64,000 bases of DNA, taken from positions 1,229,994 through 1,293,993 of the forward strand of contig FOCD01000001.1 in NCBI GenBank assembly GCA_900110015.1, in the 5' to 3' direction. The DNA is from Terribacillus saccharophilus. GTDB taxonomy: Bacteria > Bacillota > Bacilli > Bacillales > Amphibacillaceae. Every line of letters starts with the position of its first letter. Position 1 is the first letter of the stretch. Of the stretch, positions 35,563 to 46,000 are shown in pieces. Below the pieces are notes generated by a model, which was given only the letters and a program-made list of their open reading frames with translations, was not told the origin of the DNA and did not search any database. A program made the position numbers and the translations under genes.

Positions 35563-36768
35563 TCAAGACACACGTTGTTCGCTTTTCTTACGAAGCGGCT
35601 GAATTTTTCCATACGTCAGTATGCGCCACAGCCATTCAACAGGTCCGAAGGTGAAATATCGGAACCAAATGCGGCTTAGTACAACTTGAATTACAAAGAC
35701 GCTAATAACAAAGCAAATGAAGCCTGCTAATGAGAATGTCGCATATAAGCCGAAGCCGACATTGTAGAACAAGATGAACATCAATAGAGACTGGAATAAG
35801 TAATTGGACAAAGACATACGTCCGACATAGCTTAGCTGATGTGCAATCCAGCTGAATACAGGGACATTTGACAGGAGCGTTATCAAAGAAAGATAAAACA
35901 AAGCACTTGAAGGTCCACCAATAGAGTCCTGAACAATGCTTAGCCAATATGGAGCACCAATCAAGTACGGTCCAGCTTTGAAGATAAGAAATAGAAAGCC
36001 CGTTACAACTGTAAACCAAATAAGTTTACGGCGATTGGCTACCGGATCATGAAACAGCTTTATACGAGCAAGGTATGCACCAAGCATCAACAATGGCAGC
36101 ATCAAGAATACGTTGAGGATTATGCCGCCACCCCCACTCGCCATAGACCAGTCCGCTAAGTTCTGCTGCAAGATATCAGCGTAGGTTCCATTACCATAAG
36201 CAGCCATTTTACTAGGTATATCTATTAAGCTTGCCATAATTTGTTCCATACCCTCATCGATCATTGATGCGGCCAGATATATTAAGGTAAACAGCAGCAC
36301 CACCGGAAGAAGCAAAACCGGGATCATCGTCAGCAACACCCATCTTGGTGTGTAAAGAAAAGGAATAAGCAATAATCCAAGAATCGCATATGTAAAAAGA
36401 ATGTCGCCATGCCAAATAAGAAATGCATGCACTGCTCCCAAACCCAGTAGCACTAGCATCCTTCTGCTCAAGAACCAGCCGGGCTTGATACCGTCTCGTT
36501 TTCGGCTATCAAAAATTAACTGCATTCCGAATCCGAATAATATGGAAAATAACGTGTAAAAACTAGCTTGGAAGAATATATCGATACCGCCTAGTAGAAA
36601 AGTATCAAGTGGTGAATCCCATTCAGGCGAATCAAATCCTGGCATATAAAAGGGAGATCCGAATGAAGGTGCATTTACCATGAAGATACCGAGTATGGCT
36701 GCTCCTCTTGCTGCATCGATCCAATTCAGCCTTTTTGTCTGTGGCATAGGTCTTATTTTTTCTTTCAT
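35563..36768 (-). CDS. DUF418 family membrane protein
   Basis: A 401-residue polytopic protein with about ten hydrophobic segments. The start region RLNWIDAARGAAILGIFMVN and the C-terminal GRMSLSNYLFQSLL...GPVEWLWRILTYG are the conserved DUF418 features, also found in B. subtilis YxaH and YrkO. The family resembles acyltransferase-3 membrane enzymes in outline, but no activity is established. The ATG at 36768 follows AAAGGCGG; an upstream ATG at 36834 lacks a ribosome site. It is divergent from yvbH. Confidence 0.87.
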   Translation of the reverse strand: MKEKIRPMPQTKRLNWIDAARGAAILGIFMVNAPSFGSPFYMPGFDSPEWDSPLDTFLLGGIDIFFQASFYTLFSILFGFGMQLIFDSRKRDGIKPGWFLSRRMLVLLGLGAVHAFLIWHGDILFTYAILGLLLIPFLYTPRWVLLTMIPVLLLPVVLLFTLIYLAASMIDEGMEQIMASLIDIPSKMAAYGNGTYADILQQNLADWSMASGGGGIILNVFLMLPLLMLGAYLARIKLFHDPVANRRKLIWFTVVTGFLFLIFKAGPYLIGAPYWLSIVQDSIGGPSSALFYLSLITLLSNVPVFSWIAHQLSYVGRMSLSNYLFQSLLMFILFYNVGFGLYATFSLAGFICFVISVFVIQVVLSRIWFRYFTFGPVEWLWRILTYGKIQPLRKKSEQRVS

Positions 36769-36884
36769 CTCATTCCGCCTTTCGCTTAGTACAGATGCAT
36801 CATTTACAAAAATAATATGGATGCTCTCTGTCAAAATTGCTAAAATTAGTATATCACATGCTACATAGCGGAAAGGGTTAAATT

Positions 36885-37499
36885 ATGTTTAAGAAACTAG
36901 CTTCTGATGCTCTAGGTCTCTCTGATATCGGCAAGATTATTCCTCCAAGTGATTACGATAAGACGGATGCCGATGATTATGTCATGAATGAAGATAATGA
37001 AAAAATCTACTTTTTGATTAAAACGAAGCAGGATGAGTATTGCTTTACAAATCTCTCAATCATCCATGTTGACGGTGAAAGCGCCGTTTCTTCCAAACGC
37101 ACTCTTCGCCGTTACCCTTATATGCAGCATCGCATCAGCAACGTGTATTTAGAAACGGCCGGTAAAGTGGATCTGGACATCGAAATTAAATTTTCCATCG
37201 ATAATCAGGTAATCAGTATCGACGTGAAGAAAGACCAGATTGATCAGTTGAAGGATTTGTATAAAGCTCTGCTGCGCATTGCGGAGATCAATTATGAAAA
37301 CAGCTTATTTACAGATATGGCGCATACCAGTCTGGATAAAGCAGCAGCCATACTCCAGCAATCTCGTTATACAGACGGTACACTGGATGAAACATACAAG
37401 AAACTGACTGAATTTGGCTTTGAATGGCTGACATCTACCAAACATAAATATCATGCGCATGATTTCGGTGCAGTTTACGAAAAATATATCAACAACTAA
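36885..37499 (+). CDS. yvbH: PH-domain protein YvbH
   Basis: A 204-residue soluble protein. Residues 1-130 form a bacterial PH-like domain (YFLIKTKQDEYCFTNLSIIHVDGESAVSSKRTLRRYPY...DLDIEIKFSIDNQ); the C-terminal part with AAAILQQSRY and TEFGFEWLTSTKHKYHAHDFGAVYEKY matches the YvbH oligomerisation region, and the total length equals B. subtilis YvbH (204). Function is unknown. A bidirectional terminator follows. Confidence 0.87.
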   Translation: MFKKLASDALGLSDIGKIIPPSDYDKTDADDYVMNEDNEKIYFLIKTKQDEYCFTNLSIIHVDGESAVSSKRTLRRYPYMQHRISNVYLETAGKVDLDIEIKFSIDNQVISIDVKKDQIDQLKDLYKALLRIAEINYENSLFTDMAHTSLDKAAAILQQSRYTDGTLDETYKKLTEFGFEWLTSTKHKYHAHDFGAVYEKYINN

Positions 37500-37536
37500 A
37501 AAAGAGTGACTCGTACTATGCGAGTCACTCTTTTTT
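37498..37536. terminator. Bidirectional terminator
   Basis: A 16-bp perfect stem AAAAAAGAGTGACTCG and complement between yvbH and the convergent GNAT gene. Confidence 0.94.
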
Positions 37537-37810
37537 ATAGCGGACCTTCCCAGACCCCGTCGTATTTTTTGTCAGTACTCAATATCTCATGTGCAAATGT
37601 ACATACCGGCACGATTTGTTTTTCCTGTTCACTTGCATAATCTACAACTCGATCTATCAATTGCTTTCCAATACCTGCGCCCTGTTTGTCCTCTATTACC
37701 ATAGTATGTTCAATGACAATATCATCAGATTCTGTGAATGTCACCTCTGCATCAGGCTGGTCACTATTTCCGATATAAAATCGCCCTTTTTCTTGTTTGA
37801 TGTCGGCCAT
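37535..37810 (-). CDS. Small GNAT-fold acetyltransferase (YjdJ type)
   Basis: A 91-residue single-domain GNAT protein of the type represented by YjdJ. It starts MADIKQEKGRFYIGN after AAGGAGTGG. The CoA-binding loop is DKQGAGIGKQLIDRVVDYA and the conserved VPVCTFAHEIL contains the family's near-invariant cysteine. The upstream open frame to 37909 has no ribosome site. The substrate is unknown. Confidence 0.85.
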   Translation of the reverse strand: MADIKQEKGRFYIGNSDQPDAEVTFTESDDIVIEHTMVIEDKQGAGIGKQLIDRVVDYASEQEKQIVPVCTFAHEILSTDKKYDGVWEGPL

Positions 37811-37939
37811 CGTACCACTCCTTCCTTTCCTTACTCTACCCGCATGTTCAGCTAGGTATTCATCTGGCTGCCAGGTGTTTGCCGATTGTAAATATAGGGT
37901 AAAATCCAATGATCAAACTCAAGTAGAAAGGCGTCCAAT

Positions 37940-39304
37940 ATGCTTATCAAACTATTGCCAAGATCCATTCGAAAATATCTACATATGTCAAAACGTCAGC
38001 GCAAGTATGAAGCGCAGCTCAATCTTTGGATGATGCCAGCCATCTATATTGCTGGGACACTCGTACTCGTATCAATTCCTCTTTTATTAGATCTCTATTT
38101 GGATTTGCCTACGATGACAACTGGTTTCTTTAATGCTTCCGCTTCCAATACAGGGACGCTTGTAAGTGTCCTTGTCAGCGGCACACTGCTATTAGCAGCA
38201 TATACGTTAAACTCAATCCTAGTAGTCTTAACTAGTTTCAGCTCAGAGTATTCACCGCGAATGCTGTTCAACTTTATCTCTGATCGGACGACACAGCATA
38301 TCCTCGGTTTATTTTATGGAAGCTTTGTATTTATGCTCGTATCCTTCTTGTTCGTCACGAATAGTTCACGAGATTATTTTACAGCTGTACCGATTGCCTG
38401 TACGCTTGTGACACTTGCGGCCGTTATTGGTTTTGCTATCTTTGTGAACCATACGACAACTTGGATGCAGATGCATAATATTGTATATGCCATGAAAACG
38501 GAGTCAGAAAGGATTATCCAGTCGACGTTGATTGATGAACTGGAACCGTACCGCTGCGATGAACCTGGTTATACATTTGAGGATTATACCGGTTACACAT
38601 GCAAAGCATCTAGTTCCGGTTATATCCAACTTATTAACTTTGTGGATATGATCAAGCAAGCTAAGGAAGACAATGTCGTTGTAAAGATGAATGCTAAAGC
38701 AGGTGACTTCGTATTAAAAGGCAATCGTTTATTCAGCTATCGCGGACCTGGCGCACAGGATGTGCAAATCGAGAAATACAGTAAGCTTATCCAAATCGGA
38801 CATAAACGATCAGAGATTCAAGATGTGGATATGAGTATGAACAAACTAAGTGAAGTTGCCATCAAGTCAATCGGAAATGATGATCCAACCTCTGCAATCA
38901 ATACTTTTCATCAAATGGCGGATCTGATGATTAACATCGATGCATCTACCACACTCCACCCTTATTTGCAGGATGAAGAGGAACAGACACGAGTCGTTTA
39001 TAATACCGTCACTTTTTCTACGTATCTGCATGAAGGCTTCGGGCGGATACGGCATTATACACAAAAGGATTATCTTCTCATCTTGGAAATGATTCAAGTT
39101 TTCATCCGGATGACTGATACTATCTCTGAAAAGAACTTCCCGATTATTTGGGAGTTTGCTCAAGACACGATCCTGCATATTTCAGATTCTGCTTTCTTCC
39201 GTGCAGATCGGGTCCGTTTACTCGATTATTTAAAACACCTAGCAGAAGTTACCGGCAATGCAAAGGATTATTACCAGCTGGAACGTCATTTGCAGCCAAA
39301 TTAA
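37940..39304 (+). CDS. DUF2254 predicted membrane protein
   Basis: A 454-residue protein with four membrane helices in the first 190 residues: WMMPAIYIAGTLVLVSIPLLLDLY, TLVSVLVSGTLLLAAYTLNSILVVL, ILGLFYGSFVFMLVSFLFV and PIACTLVTLAAVIGFAIFV. The long cytoplasmic part has EPGYTFEDYTGYTCKASSSGYIQLINF and DDPTSAINTFHQMADLM, both hallmarks of DUF2254. The family has no experimentally known role. AAAGGCG precedes the ATG. A terminator follows. Confidence 0.87.
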   Translation: MLIKLLPRSIRKYLHMSKRQRKYEAQLNLWMMPAIYIAGTLVLVSIPLLLDLYLDLPTMTTGFFNASASNTGTLVSVLVSGTLLLAAYTLNSILVVLTSFSSEYSPRMLFNFISDRTTQHILGLFYGSFVFMLVSFLFVTNSSRDYFTAVPIACTLVTLAAVIGFAIFVNHTTTWMQMHNIVYAMKTESERIIQSTLIDELEPYRCDEPGYTFEDYTGYTCKASSSGYIQLINFVDMIKQAKEDNVVVKMNAKAGDFVLKGNRLFSYRGPGAQDVQIEKYSKLIQIGHKRSEIQDVDMSMNKLSEVAIKSIGNDDPTSAINTFHQMADLMINIDASTTLHPYLQDEEEQTRVVYNTVTFSTYLHEGFGRIRHYTQKDYLLILEMIQVFIRMTDTISEKNFPIIWEFAQDTILHISDSAFFRADRVRLLDYLKHLAEVTGNAKDYYQLERHLQPN

Positions 39305-39337
39305 AAAGGAGACAGCATTTGCTGTCTCCTTTTCTTA
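39303..39337. terminator. Bidirectional terminator
   Basis: AAAAGGAGACAGCA pairs with TGCTGTCTCCTTTT across a two-base loop, between the DUF2254 gene and addA. Confidence 0.9.
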
Positions 39338-42300
39338 TACACGTCGCAAGAAGCCTTTATCAAAGAAGTATAGATAGCTTTCTTTGACCGGTTTCTTCCA
39401 AATCCGTTCAATTGCCTTAGCATAAAGTTCAATCTGAACCCGGTACTTCTCTGTGAGAATTTCTGCTCTCCTATTAGGATCTTCTCCATAAAGTGTATCG
39501 GTTTTGTAATCCAGGAGCACAAGTCCGTCTTCTTCCACTAAAATCTGATCGACCACTCCCTGAACTACTACCTTGTCAGAAGCTGCACCTGCCCAATCGT
39601 TGTATATTTCATTTGCAGGAAGCGCCAGTGTAAAAGGAGTTTCCCGATAGAAGTGTTCAGCCTGACGTATGCGATCTGCTATTGAAGACTCCAGGAAATC
39701 AAGTATCAGCTCCACGTCAATGGACGCTGCAGCATCCTGCTGTAAAAATTCCTTATCTACCAATTCTAGCAGGAACTCCTCCAGCTTCTTCTTATCCCAT
39801 TCTTTTTTTATGTCAAGCTGCTGCAAGACAGCATGGACTGCACTGCCTCGTTCTGCCGGTGTAAGTTCCTTTGATTCCTGCAGGAAACGTGGTCTGCTGG
39901 CGATCGGAGCTCTTTGCTGAATACGGTTCATCACACCGCTATCACTGTAACTGTCCCGTATTTCGCGCTGACGTTTAATTTCTGTCACAGTCTGCTTTGC
40001 ACGGAACTTTGTCGCTTCAGTATGCAGGTAATGATAAGTCAGCCGGTTTTCGACTTCTTCCTTCCAATCTGAATCTTCTTCACCTGGATTCCAGTCAGTA
40101 ATACGTTGAAGCAGCTCTTGGTTTGCTTCTTCTTCCTGCTCATCAGAAGTTAGATAATCTCTGCTTTCTTGGAGACGAATTCGCCACTGCGAACTGTCTG
40201 CCGTGATTTCTGTCGGCAGCTGCTGGGATAGCTCTTCAGCTCTGAGATCCATTGCTTGTTCGTGTCGCAGCAATGCAGGTGCTACCCAATCCAAATAAGA
40301 GGTTGCTTCCAGTCGATAATGCGATGGCAGCACCCATGAAGGATGATCAGCAATTTGACGCCATTTTTGCAGCTTTTTCTCCAATGATGCGACATTGCCT
40401 ACCATGACCAGTTTTTCCTTTGCACGTGTCAAAGCAACATAAAGCACCCGCATTTCTTCCGCAAGTGATTCACGCTGTTTCTCTGCCTTTAATGCATGGT
40501 AAATCAAAGTAGGATACATAAGCCGTTTTACCGGATCAATATATTTACTGCCAAACCCTAAATCTTTATGCAGCAAATAACGTTCCCTCAAGTCCTGCTG
40601 GTTGAATGTTTTATCCATCGCACCAGTGATAACAACAGGAAACTCAAGACCCTTACTTTTGTGGATGGTCATGATTCGAACGACGTCTTCTTGTTCACCT
40701 AAAGCCTTCGCAGCTCCAAGATCGTCTCCGCGCTCTTCCATACGTTCAATGAACTTAACAAAGCGGAACAGTCCGCGGAATGATGTATTCTCATAGTTCC
40801 GTGCCCTATCATAAAGAGCACGCAGGTTAGCTTGACGCTGTCTACCGCCTGGTATACCACCAACAAAATCGTAGTAGCCTGTTTCTCTCATGATTGACCA
40901 AATCAAAGCTGATAATGCACCCTGCCTTGCTTCCATTCTCCATGACCGAAGCCACTCCAGCAGCCGTTCGATTTTTATAGAAATCTCATCATTTGCAGTA
41001 CGAACGTAGGCCCTCGCAGCTTCATAATAGCTGCTTCGTTGATCTGCTAGTCTTACTTTTGCAAGGTCATCTTCCTTTAGACCAATAATAGGACAACGTA
41101 AAACGGCTGCGAACGGTATGTCTTGAAGTGGATTATCGATGATTTTCAGCACACTCATCATCACTTTGATTTCGATGGCCTCCAGATATCCTGTCGAAAG
41201 CTCCGCGTATACCGGAATGCCTTGCTGCTTCAATTCCTCCACAATTGCCGGCGCCCAAGTCATGGAGCGCAGCAAGATGACAATATCCCGATATTGAATA
41301 TCGCGCTGCTGCTGTGTGGATTTATCGACAACCTTCATTGCACCATGGCCATCGTGGCCGATCCATTGCTGAATCATCCTGCTGTACGCGCGCCCTTCCA
41401 GCTGCGCTTTCTCCAGGTCCTCCACCATTTCCGTGTCGGTGTCAGCATCTTCAGCTTCTTCTGTACCATCACGATTAATGATAACTAGTTCAACATCGGT
41501 GTCATCCTGTTTCAGGTCATCATACATTTTGTTTGCATAAATAAGCTCTGCTTCTTTTTCATACTGCATTTCTCCGACGTCTACTGAGAAAAGCTGACGA
41601 AAAATATAGTTAGCCCCGTCCAGCACTTGCTGACGGCTGCGGAAGTTGCTGGCCAAATCAATACGCATAGCTGGATGTTCCGGGTCAGAGAAAGCCTTAT
41701 ATTTATTTAGGAATAATGTCGGCTCTGCATGACGAAAGCGATAAATGCTCTGCTTTACATCTCCAACCATGAACATATTACCGCTGCCTGAACGGTCAGA
41801 AATCAATGTAACAAGTGTTTCCTGTACTAGGTTAGTATCCTGATATTCATCTAATAATAATTCCTTAAAACGACTCTGATAGCTTTCGGCAATGCTTGAT
41901 GGAATAATCTGTTCTGGTGTGCTGTTTTCGTCTATCAGCACCTCAAGACAAAAATGCTCCAAATCCGAAAAATCGACTAATGCCCGCTCTCTTTTCTCTA
42001 ATTGATAACGGCTGCGGAATTGTTTGACTAGCAATGCAAGTTGCTGGATCGACGGATAAAGCTCAATCATATCTGATAAGTAGATTTCGAGCTTTCGAGC
42101 AAACCAATCGCCAGAAAGCTTGCCCCATCTCTTTTTATAAGAATCACGCAGCGCTTTTGCCTGCGATTTTTTCATGTCATCACATTCAACCTTTTTACCG
42201 GAAAGTCTGCCGAACGATTGCTCTTTAATGAAACTTACAGCATCATTCCAGCTTCCTTCCACAAGGAGCTTCGCTTCAGCAATGAATTTCCTTTCAGCCT

Positions 42301-43060
42301 CGAAAGTTTCTGCGTAATGATACGGTCCATCCGGTTCCTGTGTCAGAGCGAGACCCTGATCTGCTTCCTGCAGCATCGCCTGCAGCTGATCATTTGCTTC
42401 ACGTTTTAACACTTGCAGCCATGGCAGTTCATTCTCATCCTGGATAGCAGATACATTATACAGCTCTGCCATCTGATCCAGCCAAGCCTCCGGATATGGA
42501 TTCTGGGTAGCAAAATCATATAATTTCAGAATCAGATCTTCTACTTCCAGATCATTGCGGTCATTACTGAAACGATCAACTACTCCAAAGAAAGCTGCTT
42601 GCTCCTCGCCTTCCTTACCGTACCATTCTTCCAGCAGCTCCCCCATTACTTCTTGGCGAATCAGATCCGCTTCTAAGTCATCTGCAATACGGAATCCTGG
42701 ATCCAAATCCAGCATATACGCATATTTGCGTACAACATCCAGGCAAAACGAGTGGAGCGTGGAAATAGACGCATTCTGCAGTAATGACAGCTGCTTGCGA
42801 AGATGCTGAGAAGTAGGATTCGCCTCCAGAGCCTTTTCAAGAGCTGTTCCAATCCGGCTGCGCATCTCTTGTGCCGCTGCATTCGTGAAAGTCACGACTA
42901 GCAGCTGATCGATATCAACCGGATCATCTTGATTCACAAGCTTTTGGATAATCCGTTCAACAAGAACAGCCGTCTTACCAGAACCTGCTGCAGCTGCGAC
43001 TAAAATATCATGTCCTTTGGCGTCAATAGCAAGCTGCTGTTCGTCAGTCCACATTACCAT
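39335..43060 (-). CDS. addA: ATP-dependent helicase/nuclease subunit A
   Basis: The helicase-nuclease subunit of AddAB, which resects DNA double-strand ends to Chi sites and loads RecA. The 1241-residue protein has UvrD-type motifs: Q motif TDEQQLAI, Walker A AAAAGSGKT near residue 25, LLDEYQDTN (motif II), VGDVKQSIYRFR (motif III) and ALTRAKEKL (motif VI). The C-terminal RecB-like nuclease ends with LLDYKTDTL. It overlaps addB by 17 bases, with GAGGTGG 6 bases before the ATG. In B. subtilis addBA is part of the competence regulon. Confidence 0.97.
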   Translation of the reverse strand: MVMWTDEQQLAIDAKGHDILVAAAAGSGKTAVLVERIIQKLVNQDDPVDIDQLLVVTFTNAAAQEMRSRIGTALEKALEANPTSQHLRKQLSLLQNASISTLHSFCLDVVRKYAYMLDLDPGFRIADDLEADLIRQEVMGELLEEWYGKEGEEQAAFFGVVDRFSNDRNDLEVEDLILKLYDFATQNPYPEAWLDQMAELYNVSAIQDENELPWLQVLKREANDQLQAMLQEADQGLALTQEPDGPYHYAETFEAERKFIAEAKLLVEGSWNDAVSFIKEQSFGRLSGKKVECDDMKKSQAKALRDSYKKRWGKLSGDWFARKLEIYLSDMIELYPSIQQLALLVKQFRSRYQLEKRERALVDFSDLEHFCLEVLIDENSTPEQIIPSSIAESYQSRFKELLLDEYQDTNLVQETLVTLISDRSGSGNMFMVGDVKQSIYRFRHAEPTLFLNKYKAFSDPEHPAMRIDLASNFRSRQQVLDGANYIFRQLFSVDVGEMQYEKEAELIYANKMYDDLKQDDTDVELVIINRDGTEEAEDADTDTEMVEDLEKAQLEGRAYSRMIQQWIGHDGHGAMKVVDKSTQQQRDIQYRDIVILLRSMTWAPAIVEELKQQGIPVYAELSTGYLEAIEIKVMMSVLKIIDNPLQDIPFAAVLRCPIIGLKEDDLAKVRLADQRSSYYEAARAYVRTANDEISIKIERLLEWLRSWRMEARQGALSALIWSIMRETGYYDFVGGIPGGRQRQANLRALYDRARNYENTSFRGLFRFVKFIERMEERGDDLGAAKALGEQEDVVRIMTIHKSKGLEFPVVITGAMDKTFNQQDLRERYLLHKDLGFGSKYIDPVKRLMYPTLIYHALKAEKQRESLAEEMRVLYVALTRAKEKLVMVGNVASLEKKLQKWRQIADHPSWVLPSHYRLEATSYLDWVAPALLRHEQAMDLRAEELSQQLPTEITADSSQWRIRLQESRDYLTSDEQEEEANQELLQRITDWNPGEEDSDWKEEVENRLTYHYLHTEATKFRAKQTVTEIKRQREIRDSYSDSGVMNRIQQRAPIASRPRFLQESKELTPAERGSAVHAVLQQLDIKKEWDKKKLEEFLLELVDKEFLQQDAAASIDVELILDFLESSIADRIRQAEHFYRETPFTLALPANEIYNDWAGAASDKVVVQGVVDQILVEEDGLVLLDYKTDTLYGEDPNRRAEILTEKYRVQIELYAKAIERIWKKPVKESYLYFFDKGFLRRV

Positions 43061-46000
43061 GTCGTTCCACCTCTTTCTTGATGCTATTCAGTACATCTTC
43101 ATCCTTCATATCTTTTATTGCACGATATTTATTACCAGCAAGTGATGCGTCGAATTGGCACACTGCCTTGAAATCACAAAACGTACAAGCACTTCTATCA
43201 TGATGGCGATATGGATTCAAATGCACACCGCCATTCGTTATATCCAGGCCGGCTTGCTCCATTAAGAATCTAGTATGCTGCTGCAAAGCGTGGAAAGTGT
43301 CTTGATCAGCCGTCTGGGAACCAGCGCGGAATGCACCATCTTTTTTCAGACCAGCCGGAATGATCTTGCTCATACCTGATTCCAGTGATGTATCCATCAT
43401 CCGGGCAACAGATTCGTTTTCCAGCAACATGCCTTGCATCTTGAATTTCTTGAAAATCTCGTCCTCTATATCCACCTGTGATCTGCTCGATTGCGAAATG
43501 AGCGGATTATGCACGTGAAAGTATAATACACCAGCTGGGGTCGCTTGCAGGCCTAGCCACTGCTCCGAATGAGACAGAACAACATCCAAGTAAGCGAGCA
43601 TCTGAAGCGCGAGACCATAGTAGACTTCTGTCAGGTTCAGCGCTTTGCTGCTGGATTTATAATCGATGATACGAAGAAACAGATCTTCTTGATCGATTGC
43701 TTTATCGACGCGGTCAATTCGTCCTCTTAGCTGGACATCATAGCCATTTGGCAGCGTGATCTCAATTGGCGGCAGTGTCTGGTTTTCCCCGAAGTCAAGC
43801 TCAAGCCCGACTGGAGAGAACTTACTTTGCCGCGCCTGTTCACTTAGCGTGTAGGCAGCACGCGCGATAATTTCCTGAAGCTTTTGCTGGATATACTTGA
43901 ACCGATTGGAGCTGTGGAGAATTTGATTCTGCAATACAGGCGCGAGGTTGCCCATCGCTCGTTTTGCGTATCCTGTTGCATCTTCCCGGTTAAGCTGCGC
44001 ATAATTCCGCCCATCGAGCTGAACCCAATCTGTGATCTGCTTCAATGCTTCATGGAAAAGCTGCCCGATATCCGGGGCATCCAGCTTATAAGTCCGCCTG
44101 TTTTCCAACCCAAGACTGTACTTGGCAAAATGCTGATAAGAACAGCGATAGTAGGTTTCCAAGCGTGATACACTTGCCTTCACCTTTTTAGGGAAAAGCT
44201 GCTCTTTTGTCTCTTCCGCCAAATCCTCTGTTTCGTTTCGATAGAAGAGGCTTTGCAGTATTCTGCCTGTCAGCTCATTCTCGCTCTCATGGCTGATGAA
44301 CCAGTTCAGTACGCTATCCCAGACTGGATGCACTGGATAACCACGCATTTTGCGGGCCAGCTGCGTCGTAAGAGCCGAACGACTTTGATCGATAGTAGCA
44401 ACAAAACGAGCCGTATCCAAGCTGTCCTCTGGATCCTGAAGCATACGCTCGTCACAGCACCAGTCGAATAAATCTTTCATGCGCTGCACGAGTGAAGAAG
44501 CCATCTTCGCTTTTCCTTCCTGGTCACTGATGGGATAGCTTACCCAAAGCCGTTCACTTGCTGCTGTGAATGCAAGGTACATATAAAAGCTCTCATCCAG
44601 TAGCTGACGCTTGCTTCCAGCCGCAAGCTGTAAACCGTATACAGCCAGTACTTCCCTGTCTTCCTCGCTGATGAGTCCATCAGGCTTCGGCTTCATCGGC
44701 CATACCCCTTCGTTGACTCCAAGCAGGAAGGCACATTTCAAGCCGCTTACCTTACTATGGTCTATTGTGCCGACAATCACTTGATCCAAACTAGGAGGGA
44801 TATGGGCAAATTCAAGCGATTCAAAACCCGTTTCCATCGTGTGGCGGAAAACTTGAAGGGAAACGCGTTCATCCCCAACAATCTCCACTGCTTCATCCAA
44901 CAGTTGAAGTACACTATCCCATACTTGGTCCTGCTCTCTTGCTCTTTCCAGCTCACCGCGATCGTCGAAGATAACTTGCATTTCCTCAAGGCGCTGCGGT
45001 ACTTGCAGCTGTTCCAGCCAGTTGTATACAGCAATAGATCGCTCACGGAATGTCTTACCTTCCCGCAGCTTCCGATCAAATTTCTTCATCGCCTCTGCTA
45101 CCTGACGGCGATAATGATTGATCCGTTTCTGGGTTTCCAGTTCCTTGTCAGTTTGCCGTGTTGTATCAAATCCACGAAATCGCTGGAAAATCCAGTCTTC
45201 TTTCTGCAGCCAGCGATCCCTGGAACGTATACCATATTCAAGACAATAGTTCTCTAATTCATCAATCGCTTCCTCTGTTAGTGGATAAACGTCATCAGAC
45301 GATGGAATCAAACCTGTCTTTAGTACGCGGAAAACAGCTTCATATCGCCAATTCCCATCAACAACTTCCATTCCTGAACGAATCAGTTCCAGCAGCGGGT
45401 GATGGATCATCGGCTTTTTCTGATCAATGAAAACAGGTATATGATAATCCGCAAATACTGTTTCGATCAGCTCATGGTATACATCCGCCTGTCTGAGCAG
45501 TATCGCAATATCTTGATAACGATAGCCTTTTTCCCGTACGAGTGTGACTATCTCCTGCGCTGCACCTTCGACCTCCGCTCTTGGGTGGACTGCCTGTGCC
45601 AAGGTGATTGGTACTTCCTGCTTTAACGTTGGAGCTGGACGTGTTTCCAAATGCTTCTCTAAATGAAGGAAAGCTGGGTTATGCCCAAAGCGCCCATCTG
45701 CTGGATCGAGCTGCTCGATCGAAGTGATCGGCACATTCCTTTCCTGCGCCGTCTGTTTGATCTGAAGGAATGTATCATGTGTGCGCGCAAATAAATCCAG
45801 CTCGTCTACATCGTGGCGATTCGCTCCATCCAATGTAAGTGTCACTGTCACTTGCTCTGCTTCTGTCATCAGTGCACCAATCACCTCTAGCTCCTGCGGC
45901 GTAAACTGGTGAAACCCGTCCAGGTAAATCTCCGAACCTTTTACAGAACGCGACAATGGTATTTTAGACGCAAGCAAATGCAGCTGATCCTCGCTGTCGA

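Noticed and set aside
44757-45257. 166-residue plus-strand frame inside addB
   Set aside because: Antisense shadow of a conserved gene, with no ribosome site or recognisable domain.
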